In this document: positions 34,428 through 44,192 of the stretch, piece by piece
Layout of the letters: each line of letters opens with the position of its first letter
Numbering within the stretch: position 1 is the first letter of the stretch
Origin: Litorimonas sp.
GTDB lineage: Bacteria; Pseudomonadota; Alphaproteobacteria; Caulobacterales; Maricaulaceae
Assembly (NCBI GenBank): GCA_029936425.1
Contig: JAPYSU010000015.1
Span: 1 to 63,147, forward strand
Reading direction: 5' to 3'
Length of the DNA: 63,147 nt
Notes under the pieces: model-generated
The model's input: the letters and a program-made list of their open reading frames with translations, nothing else
What the model was told of the DNA's origin: nothing
Database searches by the model: none
Position numbers and translations under genes: made by a program

Positions 34428-36143
34428 ATGTCTCGTATCCTCATTACCTCCGCTCTGCCTTATATTAATGGCGTTAAACATCTCGGCAATCTGGCCGGGT
34501 CTATGTTGCCAGCCGATGTCTACGCCCGGGCCATGCGCCTGATGGGACATGAGGTGCTTTATATTTGCGCGACCGATGAACATGGCACGCCGGCAGAGCT
34601 GGCGGCCCAAGCGGCGAATATGGAGGTCGCGGCCTATTGCGATAAAATGCATGAGGCGCAAAAACAGGCCGGCGCGCAGTTTGGCCTCTCTTATGATTAT
34701 TTCGGGCGGTCTTCGGCCCCGTCCACCGCCAGGCTGACCCAGCATTTCGCGCAAGTTCTAGAGAAGAACGGCCTTATAGAAGAGCGCGTCTCCAAGCAGG
34801 TCTATTCAAATGCAGATGGGCGATATTTGCCCGACCGCTATGTTGAGGGAACCTGTCCAAATTGCGGATTTGAAAAAGCCCGGGGCGATCAATGTGATAG
34901 TTGCGGAAAATTACTCGATCCTGTCGATTTGATTGATCCCTATTCGGCCGTTTCAGGCAGTCACGACGTCGAAGTTCGCGACACCAATCACCTCTATCTC
35001 TTGCAGTCGAAAATGAGCGACCGTCTACGGGAATGGGTGAACGCCTCCACAGGTTGGCCGCCCTTGGCGAGCTCCATCGCGCTGAAATGGCTGGATGAAG
35101 GCTTGCGCGACCGCTCGATTACACGCGATCTCGACTGGGGCATTCCGGTTACGGACTTGGATGGGAATGTGCGCGATGGCTTTGAGGGCAAGGTCTTTTA
35201 CGTTTGGTTTGACGCGCCCATTGCCTATATCGGCGCAACGCAGGACTGGGCGACAGAAAATGACGGCGACTGGGAGAGTTGGTGGCGCACGGATAAAGGC
35301 GCGGATGACGTCGATTATGTCCAGTTCATGGGCAAGGACAATGTCGCTTTTCATACGCTCTCCTTCCCCACAACAATAATGGGCAGCGAAGAGCCCTGGA
35401 AGCTGGTCGATCAACTGAAGGCCTTTAACTGGGTGACCTGGTATGGCGGCAAATTTTCGACCTCTCAGGGCCGAGGCGTGTTTATGGATCAGGCGATAGA
35501 AATTGCCCCTTCCGATTACTGGCGTTGGTACCTTATGGCGAACGCGCCGGAAGGCTCTGACGCGGCCTTTACATGGGAGGATTTCCAATCTTCGGTCAAT
35601 TCCGATTTAGCCAATGTGCTCGGGAATTTCGTCAACCGGATTACAAAATATTGTGTCGGCAAATTTGACGGTGTTGTTCCATCAGGGGGAGAAGCCGGAG
35701 AAGCAGAAGAATGGCTTGTGAATGAGCTTTCAGACCGTCTGCCGAAACTGATAAAGTTTTATGAGGCCCGCGACTTCCGTAAAGCCATGGCCGAAACCCG
35801 TGCTATCTGGGCGGCGGGTAATGAATATCTGACGCAAGCGGCGCCCTGGACGCATTACAAGACGGATGTAGATCAGGCGGCCATTGGCGTGCGCCATGGA
35901 CTTAATTTGGTTGCTTTATTCGGGATTATTGCCCAGCCCGTGATTCCGGACGCAGCGGGCAAAATTCTCGACGCGATTGGCGTGCCGGAGGATAGGCGCA
36001 GCTGGAATTTTGGAGAGGTAAAAGACCTCCTCGACGCCTTGCCTATTGGTCACACGGTTGCTGCGCCTGAGCTATTATTCTCAAAAATTGAAGAGGAAAG
36101 TGTGGCGGAGTGGACGGAACGCTTTGGCGGGGGTGAGGCCTAA
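34428..36143 (+). CDS. metG: Methionine-tRNA ligase
   Basis: Charges tRNA-Met. 571 residues of the class I synthetase type without the C-terminal tRNA-binding extension. The HIGH motif appears as HLGN in ALPYINGVKHLGNLAG (about 5-20). The zinc knuckle has two pairs, CPNCG and CDSCG (about 142-160). The KMSKS loop is KFSTS in WYGGKFSTSQGRG (about 336-348), a variant found in other MetRS of this form. An anticodon-binding helical domain follows (FVNRITKYCVGKFDG). It is followed directly by a DUF805 gene. Confidence 0.96.
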   Translation: MSRILITSALPYINGVKHLGNLAGSMLPADVYARAMRLMGHEVLYICATDEHGTPAELAAQAANMEVAAYCDKMHEAQKQAGAQFGLSYDYFGRSSAPSTARLTQHFAQVLEKNGLIEERVSKQVYSNADGRYLPDRYVEGTCPNCGFEKARGDQCDSCGKLLDPVDLIDPYSAVSGSHDVEVRDTNHLYLLQSKMSDRLREWVNASTGWPPLASSIALKWLDEGLRDRSITRDLDWGIPVTDLDGNVRDGFEGKVFYVWFDAPIAYIGATQDWATENDGDWESWWRTDKGADDVDYVQFMGKDNVAFHTLSFPTTIMGSEEPWKLVDQLKAFNWVTWYGGKFSTSQGRGVFMDQAIEIAPSDYWRWYLMANAPEGSDAAFTWEDFQSSVNSDLANVLGNFVNRITKYCVGKFDGVVPSGGEAGEAEEWLVNELSDRLPKLIKFYEARDFRKAMAETRAIWAAGNEYLTQAAPWTHYKTDVDQAAIGVRHGLNLVALFGIIAQPVIPDAAGKILDAIGVPEDRRSWNFGEVKDLLDALPIGHTVAAPELLFSKIEEESVAEWTERFGGGEA

Positions 36144-36653
36144 GTGAATATGGTAGAGGCCGTTGGGTCTTGCTTTCGGAAGTATTTTAAATTCAGCGGC
36201 CGTGCCCGTCGATCCGAGTTTTGGTATTGGGTATTGTTCACAATAATTGCGAGCATTGTTTTTGGCATTCTGGATTCTTTATTTTTTGGATGGGAAGGTT
36301 CAAATATAAAACCTTTTGGTAGTTTGTTCAGTCTTGCCACATTATTTCCGGGCCTCGCAGTCTCTTGGCGAAGACTCCATGACACAGGCCGTTCAGGCTG
36401 GTGGGTTGGTGGATCCTATTTGGCAGTTATTGCCGTGAGCTTCGTCTTTGGGGTGATGTTTGTAAGTGAAAAACTTGCAACCAACCTGATAATAATTGGA
36501 TTTGGGGTTGGACTAATAGTGGCTTTACTAGTCCTGATGGGGTTCGCTTACTGGATATTATTGATTGTCTTTTTTTGCCAAGACAGCCATTTCGGGCCGA
36601 ACAAATACGGACCTAATCCAAAAGACGATGGCAATGTTTCGGTCTTTGATTAA
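36144..36653 (+). CDS. DUF805 membrane protein
   Basis: 169 residues starting at GTG, immediately after the metG stop. The DUF805 signature is clear: YFKFSGRARRSEFWYWVLF (about 13-31) and SWRRLHDTGRSGWWVGG (about 74-90), with a final PNKYGPNP near the C-terminus. Four membrane helices are predicted. The family is common and its function is unknown. An ATG two codons further on is an alternative start. It overlaps the end of the convergent downstream gene by four bases. Confidence 0.9.
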   Translation: MNMVEAVGSCFRKYFKFSGRARRSEFWYWVLFTIIASIVFGILDSLFFGWEGSNIKPFGSLFSLATLFPGLAVSWRRLHDTGRSGWWVGGSYLAVIAVSFVFGVMFVSEKLATNLIIIGFGVGLIVALLVLMGFAYWILLIVFFCQDSHFGPNKYGPNPKDDGNVSVFD

Positions 36654-37483
36654 ACCCTGTAATCTGACGCGTCGATTTCAGGTTTGAAAGCCGCCAATCC
36701 GATTATTAAAAGCGCGCCAGCCAAAGCCAGACCGCCGATCAAAATCGAATCTTGTGTTACGAAGACCTGTTTGATGAACAGAAAGCTCAATCCCCAGATA
36801 ATGGGGAAGGCGTAAGCTCTGTTGGCCCCGCTTTTGCGAGTCATAAATCCTGCCCAAACCAGCGCGGCCAGAAGCATAATAATATTCGGAACGATGAAAG
36901 GCACATTACTTCCGAAAAGTCCGATGACAATTGGCGTCCAGTTAAGAAATACCGCCAAGGAGGTCCAACCTGCGATGAGGCTGACAGGCAGCCAGACACA
37001 AACCGTTTCCAAATTATCCAGTTTATGCCGACCCCGCGTCAGGATCAGCATGGTGTTTACCAGACATAACATGGCCGGAATGAAGATGATCGCCGTTCCC
37101 CATTGCGCCCAACTTTCCCCTGCATATGCCGAAATCAGCGACCAGATACAGATACCTATAAATCCTGCGGCAGACCACTTGCCAGAATGTCTGAAAATCT
37201 TGCGGGTCCTGTTCGGCGGTAAAACCTGAATTATCCCATAGGCGATGCACCCGACAAAAATCGGAAACCAAATCGCGAAGGCGAAGCCGAGGGGAACAAG
37301 CAGGCTTTCGTTAATGTCCGATAGACCATCCGGACTGCGGGCATTGTCGTCGAACTGAGAGAGACTGGAGAGAATCCACATTGAGGGCGCGGCAACCAAA
37401 ATTATAATTTGCCGTATATAATCTGTAAGGTGTGACTGCTCGTTCTGAGGTGAATTAGAGGAAGATGGAGCTTTGGACGTCAT
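36650..37483 (-). CDS. Polytopic membrane protein, TspO/MBR-like
   Basis: About 277 residues. A polar N-terminus of 20 residues is followed by eight or nine membrane helices. The segment LVPLGFAFAIWFPIFVGCIA (about 65-84) resembles the FxIWxxIY start of TspO/MBR-related proteins, and a Trp/Tyr pattern continues (ICIWSLISAYAGESWAQWG). I cannot place it more firmly. The internal ATG at 37483 is preferred because an AAGGTG SD lies seven bases before it. The ATG two codons upstream would sit almost on the SD. Confidence 0.68.
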   Translation of the reverse strand: MTSKAPSSSNSPQNEQSHLTDYIRQIIILVAAPSMWILSSLSQFDDNARSPDGLSDINESLLVPLGFAFAIWFPIFVGCIAYGIIQVLPPNRTRKIFRHSGKWSAAGFIGICIWSLISAYAGESWAQWGTAIIFIPAMLCLVNTMLILTRGRHKLDNLETVCVWLPVSLIAGWTSLAVFLNWTPIVIGLFGSNVPFIVPNIIMLLAALVWAGFMTRKSGANRAYAFPIIWGLSFLFIKQVFVTQDSILIGGLALAGALLIIGLAAFKPEIDASDYRV

Positions 37484-37650
37484 AATCATTCACCTTACAT
37501 GCATTAGTCTTGAAGTTTAGCATATTCATTTTTGATTTAAGTTTAAAAGATGAGTGCCTTAGAATTTAAGCCTAAAATAAGTTTTGGGCAGTCACGGCAC
37601 CTTTTTTATGTTAACCCGTATATCTATATAACAACTAAGAGAGGTAGATT

Positions 37651-38238
37651 ATGCAAATCCAAATCGTTTCCAAAGGCATAGATGTTTCCCCTGCGCTCAG
37701 AGAGCGCATATCAGGCCGACTAGATGAGATGATGGATAAGTATATTCACCGCGAGGGCGAAGCCCATGTTTCAGTCAGCCGCGAAGGTACCGGGTTCAAG
37801 ACGGTTTGCTCCGTGCATTTACCTAGCGGCGCGTCCATGGAAGGCCAAGGCGCCGCGCAGGACGCTTATGGGGCGACAGATGAGGCGCTTACACATATTG
37901 AAAAGCGTCTGCGCCGTTATAAACGCCGTTTGAAAGATCATTCCAAAGCGCAAAAAGCTGCCAAGAATATGAACCTCTTTATCCTGCAGGATCCTACGGG
38001 CGGTCAGGAGGATGAGGACGACGAGACGGAATATCCCGATCAAGATGAGCCTATGGTGATTGCTGAAAAGCAAGGCAAGATTCGTACGCTCACGCCCTCT
38101 ATGGCGGCGCTGGAGCTCGGATTGGCCGATAGCGGCGTTGTCGTCTTTCACAATGCGCGCCACGGCGGCTTGAATGTGGTCTTCAAACGTCAGGACGGAA
38201 ATATTGGATGGGTCGATCCGGACGGCGCAGGCGCATAG
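37651..38238 (+). CDS. hpf: Ribosome hibernation promoting factor, long form
   Basis: 195 residues with the two-domain long-HPF layout. The N-terminal RaiA/YfiA domain (about 1-97: MQIQIVSKGIDVSPALRERI, AQDAYGATDEALTHIEKRL, LRRYKRRLKDH) binds the 30S subunit and shuts down translation. An acidic linker (EDEDDETEYPDQDE) leads to the C-terminal dimerisation domain (about 135-190: PMVIAEKQGKIRTLTPSMAA), which pairs ribosomes into 100S particles. It is followed by ptsN, the usual order in alphaproteobacteria, where rpoN often precedes hpf. Here no rpoN is present. Confidence 0.95.
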   Translation: MQIQIVSKGIDVSPALRERISGRLDEMMDKYIHREGEAHVSVSREGTGFKTVCSVHLPSGASMEGQGAAQDAYGATDEALTHIEKRLRRYKRRLKDHSKAQKAAKNMNLFILQDPTGGQEDEDDETEYPDQDEPMVIAEKQGKIRTLTPSMAALELGLADSGVVVFHNARHGGLNVVFKRQDGNIGWVDPDGAGA

Positions 38239-38360
38239 AGCTAGCGCTTTGGGCTGAAGCCCTTGATTGACCTTCGGGCGCCGCTCCTCTAAGGGAGCGC
38301 GCAACTGAGCGCGAGACCGCGCATAACTGTCACCGGCTTGATTTTTTCCGGTGAACCAAT

Positions 38361-38852
38361 ATGAGTATAGTCATGCCAACCCCGCCGCTCTTTAGCGCGG
38401 AAGGCGTTCTGTTTGATTTGAACGCCGGAAGCCAGAAACAGCTTTTTCAAGAAATCTCTTCGCTCCTTATCAAGAGCCAAAAACTCGATTCTAAAGGTAT
38501 TGCCTGCCGTGATATTGTGGCGGCTGCCGTGGAGCGTGAACGGCTTGGCTCCACAGGAGTTGGAAACGGCGTGGCGCTGCCGCATGCACGTCTCGAAGGT
38601 ATTGACCATGTCACAGCCGTATTTGTGAAATTGGCAACGCCCCTGAAATTCGACTCCGTGGATGACCGCGATGTCGACTTAGTGGCGTTCCTACTTGCGC
38701 CTGAAAATGCCGGCGGGTCTCATTTACGGGCTCTAGCAAAAGTTTCCCGGCTTCTACGACGTCAGGAAATGCGCCAGCGTCTTCGCTCGGCGCCAAATGC
38801 CGAAGCGCTCTATATGATTTTGGCTGAAAGTCAGGACGTGAAAGCCGCTTAA
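38361..38852 (+). CDS. ptsN: Nitrogen-PTS enzyme IIA
   Basis: 163-residue EIIA-Ntr. The phosphorylated His lies in GNGVALPHARLEGIDH (about residue 76), and the core continues with DRDVDLVAFLLAPENAGGSH. It receives phosphate from NPr/EI-Ntr and regulates potassium uptake, phosphate sensing and the stringent response. It lies 122 bp after hpf. A short inverted repeat CACCGG/CCGGTG lies just upstream (about 38330-38353). Another Met four codons inside is a possible start. Confidence 0.94.
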   Translation: MSIVMPTPPLFSAEGVLFDLNAGSQKQLFQEISSLLIKSQKLDSKGIACRDIVAAAVERERLGSTGVGNGVALPHARLEGIDHVTAVFVKLATPLKFDSVDDRDVDLVAFLLAPENAGGSHLRALAKVSRLLRRQEMRQRLRSAPNAEALYMILAESQDVKAA

Positions 38853-38935
38853 AAACGGTTTTGCTTTATAAAACTGTCACAGAGCAAGTGTGGCTTAGGA
38901 CTATATTTTACGTCTTTGTCTGACTAAAAGACGGC

Positions 38936-41077
38936 ATGACACCTCTAGACTCCAGACGTTTTTTCAATCGAGAGCTATCCTGGCTTTTCTTTAACAGCCG
39001 CGTTTTGGAAGAAGCCCAGAATCCGGAAGTTCCTCTCCTGGAGAGGGTTCGCTTTCTGTCTATCTCAGCTTCAAACCTTGATGAATTCTACATGGTGAGG
39101 GTCGCCGGACTTCGGACACAGGTTCTGGCGGGAATGCATACGAAATCCGCTGATGGTCTGACCCCGGATGCCCAAATTGCCAAAATCGGAAGGCGGGCCG
39201 GAAAAATTGTTAAACGCCAAGGCACATGCTGGTCAAAACTTATACGGGAATTAGCGTCCGAAAACATCCATATTCGGAAAGTTGGGAGCTTGAAAAAAGA
39301 ACCTTTTGAGGCGGTCAAAACTCTATTTCTTGAATCAATTCTCCCAATTTTGTCCCCTTTGGCGGTTGATCCCGCCCATCCTTTTCCTTTTCTTCCAAAT
39401 TTTGGCTTCGGAATGGCACTCTCCATGAATGTCGAGGGGCGAGATGACCCCATGTATGGCCTGATTACAATTCCAACTCACGTGCCGCGTTTTCTGCCTG
39501 TTCAAGAGGGGGGCAAAGGCAAGAGCTATGTTTTAATCGAAGATGTCTTGACCACTTTTGCTCAAGATCTGTTTCCGGATTTTGATGTCCGTCACACGGG
39601 TCTGTTCCGGATTACCCGCGATAGTGATATTGCAGTGGATGAGGATGCAGAAGACCTTGTTCGTCATTTTGAGTTTTTATTGAAAAAACGCAGACGTGGT
39701 CGGGTCATTCGCCTCGAATTGGGGGAAGGCGTTGTTTCAGAACTCCGGGAATTTCTAATCGACAGTTTCGAGTGCTGGGATGAGGACATTCAAGACGAGA
39801 ATAAAATGCTTGGCCTCAGTGATGTTTCTCAAATAATTGACTCACAAAATCCAGATCTTCTTTTTCCTTCCTTTAATGCCCGTTTTCCTGAACGGATTCG
39901 AGAGTTTGAAGGAGATTGTTTTGCGGCCATTGCCGCCAAAGACATTGTTGTCCATCATCCCTATGAAGAATTTGATGTTGTTATTCAATTCCTCAAGCAA
40001 GCGGCTGTGGACCCGAATGTCGTCGCTATCAAGCAAACGCTTTACAGAACGTCCGATGATAGCCCGATTGTCGCTGCCCTGATCGAAGCGGCGGAAAAAG
40101 GTAAGTCCGTTACAGCTTTGGTTGAATTGAAAGCGCGTTTTGACGAGGCGACCAATCTGCGCTGGGCCCGTGATCTTGAAAGAGCAGGCGCGCATGTTGT
40201 CTACGGTTTTGTCGGATATAAAACTCACGCGAAAGTCTCACTGGTTTTACGCCGGGAAGGTTCTCGTTTGAAAAGTTATGCGCATTTGGGAACAGGAAAT
40301 TACCATGCGCAGAACGCAAAAATCTATACGGACCTGGCTTTGTTTACGGCTAATGCCGAAATGGGAGAAGATGTTGGAAAGCTTTTCAACTATGTCACCA
40401 GCTATTCCAAGCCTCGTGATTTGAGAAAATTAGTCGTGGCCCCGCTGGGGCTGCGCGAGGCGCTTTATGGCCATATAGACGATGAAATCGCGTTCGCAAA
40501 GGCTGGCAAACCTGCCTGTATCTGGGCGAAAATGAACTCGCTTGTAGATGCTGACATGATCGATAAATTATACGAAGCCTCTAAAGCCGGAGTTCAGATT
40601 GATTTGGTCGTAAGGGGAATTTGTTGCCTTCGCCCCGGCGTTCCTGGCCTGTCTGAAACAATACGGGTGAAGTCCATTGTCGGGCGTTTTTTGGAGCATT
40701 CCCGGATTATCTGTTTCGGCAATGGATCGGCTATGCCGCATGATGATGCGAAAGTATTCGTTTCCAGCGCGGACTGGATGCCAAGAAATCTCGACCGCCG
40801 CGTTGAAACCCTTATTCCCATTGACGATCCGACCGTGCACGGGCAGGTTCTGGATCAGATCATGGTTGCCAATCTTATCGACACCGCCAATAGCTGGGAG
40901 CTTGACCCCAAAGGTAAATATCGCCGGTTGAGCAAAGAAGGAGAAACCGGACAATTTTCCGCCCATGCCTATTTCATGAAGAATCCGTCCTTATCGGGAC
41001 GCGGGCAAGCCTTGGATAATGACGCGCCGCTGCCTCTGGAAACTATTTTTGCTGAAAAGCTGAAAGCGACGAAGTGA
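38936..41077 (+). CDS. ppk: Polyphosphate kinase 1
   Basis: Makes inorganic polyphosphate from ATP at the membrane. 713 residues. The N-terminal domain has RFFNRELSWLFFNSRVLEEA and FLSISASNLDEFYMVRVAGL. The middle region carries IKQTLYRTSDDSPIVAALIE. The autophosphorylated His lies in SYAHLGTGNYHAQNAKIYTD (near 450), and the C-terminal phospholipase-D-like domain has GIKEPRV-type DRRVETLIPI (reads LDRRVETLIPIDDP). The order ppk-ppx with a GTGA overlap shows a coupled polyphosphate operon. The first ATG (38936) gives the family start. Confidence 0.96.
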   Translation: MTPLDSRRFFNRELSWLFFNSRVLEEAQNPEVPLLERVRFLSISASNLDEFYMVRVAGLRTQVLAGMHTKSADGLTPDAQIAKIGRRAGKIVKRQGTCWSKLIRELASENIHIRKVGSLKKEPFEAVKTLFLESILPILSPLAVDPAHPFPFLPNFGFGMALSMNVEGRDDPMYGLITIPTHVPRFLPVQEGGKGKSYVLIEDVLTTFAQDLFPDFDVRHTGLFRITRDSDIAVDEDAEDLVRHFEFLLKKRRRGRVIRLELGEGVVSELREFLIDSFECWDEDIQDENKMLGLSDVSQIIDSQNPDLLFPSFNARFPERIREFEGDCFAAIAAKDIVVHHPYEEFDVVIQFLKQAAVDPNVVAIKQTLYRTSDDSPIVAALIEAAEKGKSVTALVELKARFDEATNLRWARDLERAGAHVVYGFVGYKTHAKVSLVLRREGSRLKSYAHLGTGNYHAQNAKIYTDLALFTANAEMGEDVGKLFNYVTSYSKPRDLRKLVVAPLGLREALYGHIDDEIAFAKAGKPACIWAKMNSLVDADMIDKLYEASKAGVQIDLVVRGICCLRPGVPGLSETIRVKSIVGRFLEHSRIICFGNGSAMPHDDAKVFVSSADWMPRNLDRRVETLIPIDDPTVHGQVLDQIMVANLIDTANSWELDPKGKYRRLSKEGETGQFSAHAYFMKNPSLSGRGQALDNDAPLPLETIFAEKLKATK

Positions 41078-42600
41078 AGCTCAAAAAAAAAGCTGTCGGC
41101 CGAGAAATAGGGGTTGTTGATATTGGGTCAAACTCTGTCCGGTTGGTGATTTACGAAGTGTTCGGTTCGCATTTCACCGAGATATATAATGAAAAAATTC
41201 TGGCGGGCTTGGGACGGTCTCTGAAATCCACCGGCAAACTCTCAGAAGAAGGCAAAGACCTTACCCTACAGGCGCTCTCCCGTTTTACACGTATTGCCAA
41301 TGCCCGAAATCTACCGCCTCTGATTTTTGGGGCGACAGCCGCTCTTCGCGAAGCGGAAGACGCCGCTCACTTTCTCCGCAAGATAAAGTCTGAAACCGGT
41401 TTGAAGATAGAGCCGATCAGCGGAGATGAGGAAGCGCGCCTTAGCGCTATGGGATTAATTTCCATGCATCCGCGCGCGTCCGGCTTGGCCGCTGATTTGG
41501 GTGGAGCGAGCCTGGAACTCGTAAATATTAAACAAGGGGAGAAAGAAGCCGTTGTTGGCAAATGCCAGTCGCTTCCTCTTGGGCCGTTCGACCTGATGGG
41601 CGGAAATCTGACCGAAATGACGGTGGATATAATTCGAAATGCCAAAGCCGCGATCTTGGAGCATCTCTCTGAACATAAAGGTCTGCTCAAAAAAGGCAGA
41701 GGCCAGTCGCTCTATCTAATCGGTGGAGCTTGGCGGAACTTAGCCTCGATCCATCAGGCCCGTTCAGGATATCCATTACGCACATTACAGGCTTATACAT
41801 TATCCCCTAAAGAGGCGATAAAACATGCGCGCTGGGCTTATGGCCAGGGCCGTGAGGCGGTCTTTAGCTGGCCGGGCATGCGAAGCCGCCGGGCCGAAAC
41901 CTTGCCTTATAGCGCAATATTGCTCGAAATTTTGATTGATAAAATCAAACCCAGAGAAATTGTTATTTCGCAAGCAGGACTACGCGAAGGTCTGGTACAA
42001 AATGCCATTCCAACCTCACAGCGGCAACGTGATCCGTTGTTTGACGGATGCCGCGCCTTTGCCAAGGGCTCACTTCAAACCGAAAATTTCGGGCGGCCGT
42101 TAATCCGTTTTATTGAACCTGTCAGGTCGCTCTTCCCCGATGTCTTCAACACCGAAGATGACAAAAGAATATTCGAATCTGCCTGCCTGATGGCCGGAAT
42201 TGGCAAAGACTTGCATCCAGATTATCGCGCGGAAGCCATTTTTGCGGCCGTTCTATATGCGCCGGTGGCCGGTTTATACCATGCCGAACGCGTTTTTCTC
42301 GCGCTTTGCCTGTTTCGATCTTACACCGCAAGCCGAGACGTTCCGGCGCCCGATATAATTGACGCGCTGCTATCGCCCGAGCAACAGGAAGTGGCGGGCA
42401 TGGTCGGGGCCGCTATACGTCTGGGCATCGTGGCGACGGGTGGATCCTCTGAACTTCTGGATTGTTTCTCTTTGGGAGAAAACGAAAAAGTTCTGACTTT
42501 AACCGTAGACACAAAAGAGAAAGCTCTTTTGACAGAGCAAGTTGAATTTCGGCTCAAAAAACTGGCCTCGAAACTTAATATGGAACACGAGGTGACTTGA
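41074..42600 (+). CDS. ppx: Exopolyphosphatase (Ppx/GppA family)
   Basis: 508 residues. The phosphate-binding loop VVDIGSNSVRLVIYE lies near 17-31. FGATAALREAEDAAHF and the second glycine motif LAADLGGASLELVNI (about 137-151) complete the ASKHA-type active site. A C-terminal HD-like helical part follows. Members remove phosphate from polyphosphate or hydrolyse pppGpp. It starts at GTG inside the ppk stop (GTGA), so its level should follow ppk. Together they set polyphosphate under nutrient stress, next to hpf and ptsN, which act in the same physiological state. Confidence 0.94.
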   Translation: MKLKKKAVGREIGVVDIGSNSVRLVIYEVFGSHFTEIYNEKILAGLGRSLKSTGKLSEEGKDLTLQALSRFTRIANARNLPPLIFGATAALREAEDAAHFLRKIKSETGLKIEPISGDEEARLSAMGLISMHPRASGLAADLGGASLELVNIKQGEKEAVVGKCQSLPLGPFDLMGGNLTEMTVDIIRNAKAAILEHLSEHKGLLKKGRGQSLYLIGGAWRNLASIHQARSGYPLRTLQAYTLSPKEAIKHARWAYGQGREAVFSWPGMRSRRAETLPYSAILLEILIDKIKPREIVISQAGLREGLVQNAIPTSQRQRDPLFDGCRAFAKGSLQTENFGRPLIRFIEPVRSLFPDVFNTEDDKRIFESACLMAGIGKDLHPDYRAEAIFAAVLYAPVAGLYHAERVFLALCLFRSYTASRDVPAPDIIDALLSPEQQEVAGMVGAAIRLGIVATGGSSELLDCFSLGENEKVLTLTVDTKEKALLTEQVEFRLKKLASKLNMEHEVT

Positions 42601-42610
42601 GCCTGAAAGC

Positions 42611-43918
42611 TTATTGATCGTCATCTATCCCTTCGGGTTCAGCTTTCTTTTCTTCCGCGTCTTCAAGGCCTTCTTTTTCGAGTGAAAGCGGTTCATAGTC
42701 CCGGATAATCGTCGAGCCCACATTCAGATTGGATCCGCGATTCAAGGCGCTGGCAGATCCAATCTGACTGCCCTCTCGAATTGTCGAAACCTGCATGTCC
42801 GGCGGCCCGGCCTGGGCGATTGGTTTTGGAGATTGAGTATCCGGGGGTGCGAGAGTGGCGGGGTCTTCATTTTGTTCTGGGGCGACAGGCATAGGAGCCG
42901 CCTTTAATCGATAGATATCTCCATTTTTTGAATCGGCAACGATCAAACCTTTAGTGTCAAAAAGAAGTGGTCCGGGCCTTCCCCAGACGGACCGTCCGGA
43001 AGAAGACATAAATCCTGAAAATATTACTTTGGCTCGGAGGTCAATTTGCCCAAATCCGGCCGGGAGTGCCAAGACGTCATAGCCTCCCCCGGACTGTCGG
43101 GAAACTATGACCTTGTTCTTGAAGGCTGCGGGCCAATCACTTTTTTCAGAAATTGCGGCAGAGACAGGCAGTGCCAAAGACTTAAAGGAGTGAGAGGAAG
43201 AAATAGGTGTTATGTTTTCGAGAGAGGGGCCTATGCCATGCTCCAGCGCTAACCACGGCGCGCTGTCTCCAAAAGCGGCCAATCCAATAATTTCCTGACT
43301 CGTTTCCTTGTTCTGAACCAGAGCGGCTTTTCCGGTTTCGACATTCAGCTGTAGAAGTTTAGCTTCGCCCGCTTTCGTACTGAGGCCAAGATAAAGAGTT
43401 TTTCCATTCTCGGTGAGCGACAGAGGATGATGCGTTCCTCTGGAGCCGGAGTTGACCAATCCGGCGAGTTTTCGCGGAGGGTTCATTCCGTTCATTACCC
43501 AGACGGCGTTTCGGTCCGAGATATAAATTTTTTTTCCGCTAATCGCCAATCCGGATGGCTGATCAAAACGCTGAGGCAAAGCCTGTTTGAATTCATATCG
43601 GCCATCTTGATTGCGGTCACGAAGTCGCCAGAGCCTGCCTGCACCGCGGTCAGCCACATAAAGCGTCCCGGAGGCGTCAATTGCAAGAGCCGAAATCACC
43701 CCTAAGCCTTGTGAAAGTCTTTCAAAAACAAGTCCATCTCCGGCTCTTAGCGCCGCAAAATGACTTCCGCTCTGGGTTCTGACGGGGAGAGTGTTTTCAG
43801 AAGGTTGGTTGAGGTCGACGAAAGGCTCAGTAGGAGAATTCTGCGCCCAAACGAGAGAGGTGCCGCAATAAATTACGGTCCCCAACAAAGCGAAAACTGT
43901 AAATCTCGCGAATCGCAT
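42611..43918 (-). CDS. Secreted beta-propeller (NHL/sorbosone-dehydrogenase-like) protein
   Basis: About 435 residues. A signal peptide (about 1-25, LVWAQ) precedes a propeller-like domain with blade motifs ISALAIDASGTLYVADRGAG, QPSGLAISGKKIYISDRNAV and GPLLFDTKGLIVADSKNGD. It resembles the PQQ/sorbosone-dehydrogenase and NHL propellers, but no cofactor site can be named. The C-terminal 100 residues are Pro/Glu-rich and low in structure (EPLSLEKEGLEDAEEKK). The ATG at 43918 is preferred because it starts a normal signal peptide, although 13 more codons are open upstream. It is convergent with ppx, 10 bp from its stop. Confidence 0.78.
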   Translation of the reverse strand: MRFARFTVFALLGTVIYCGTSLVWAQNSPTEPFVDLNQPSENTLPVRTQSGSHFAALRAGDGLVFERLSQGLGVISALAIDASGTLYVADRGAGRLWRLRDRNQDGRYEFKQALPQRFDQPSGLAISGKKIYISDRNAVWVMNGMNPPRKLAGLVNSGSRGTHHPLSLTENGKTLYLGLSTKAGEAKLLQLNVETGKAALVQNKETSQEIIGLAAFGDSAPWLALEHGIGPSLENITPISSSHSFKSLALPVSAAISEKSDWPAAFKNKVIVSRQSGGGYDVLALPAGFGQIDLRAKVIFSGFMSSSGRSVWGRPGPLLFDTKGLIVADSKNGDIYRLKAAPMPVAPEQNEDPATLAPPDTQSPKPIAQAGPPDMQVSTIREGSQIGSASALNRGSNLNVGSTIIRDYEPLSLEKEGLEDAEEKKAEPEGIDDDQ

Positions 43919-44192
43919 AGGTCTTTCTAATGGGCTATCACGCAATATGACGAACAAAAAACACAGACAAAATATAAGAAAGCGATAAAAACTAAGGGCT
44001 AAACTTATGTTATGTAAGAAAAATTTCTTCTGCTTGTCACATCTCTGTCTTTCTGATTATCTATCCCCGTATAGAAACAGTTTTTTGGAGTAAGTGGTTT
44101 CAGTCATTTATTTTGTCAAAATCATCATAGCGCCTCCTCGCTGAGGCCAAGACGCGGCTGTTTCATATTCCCCACAGAGATGAGAGAGCCCG

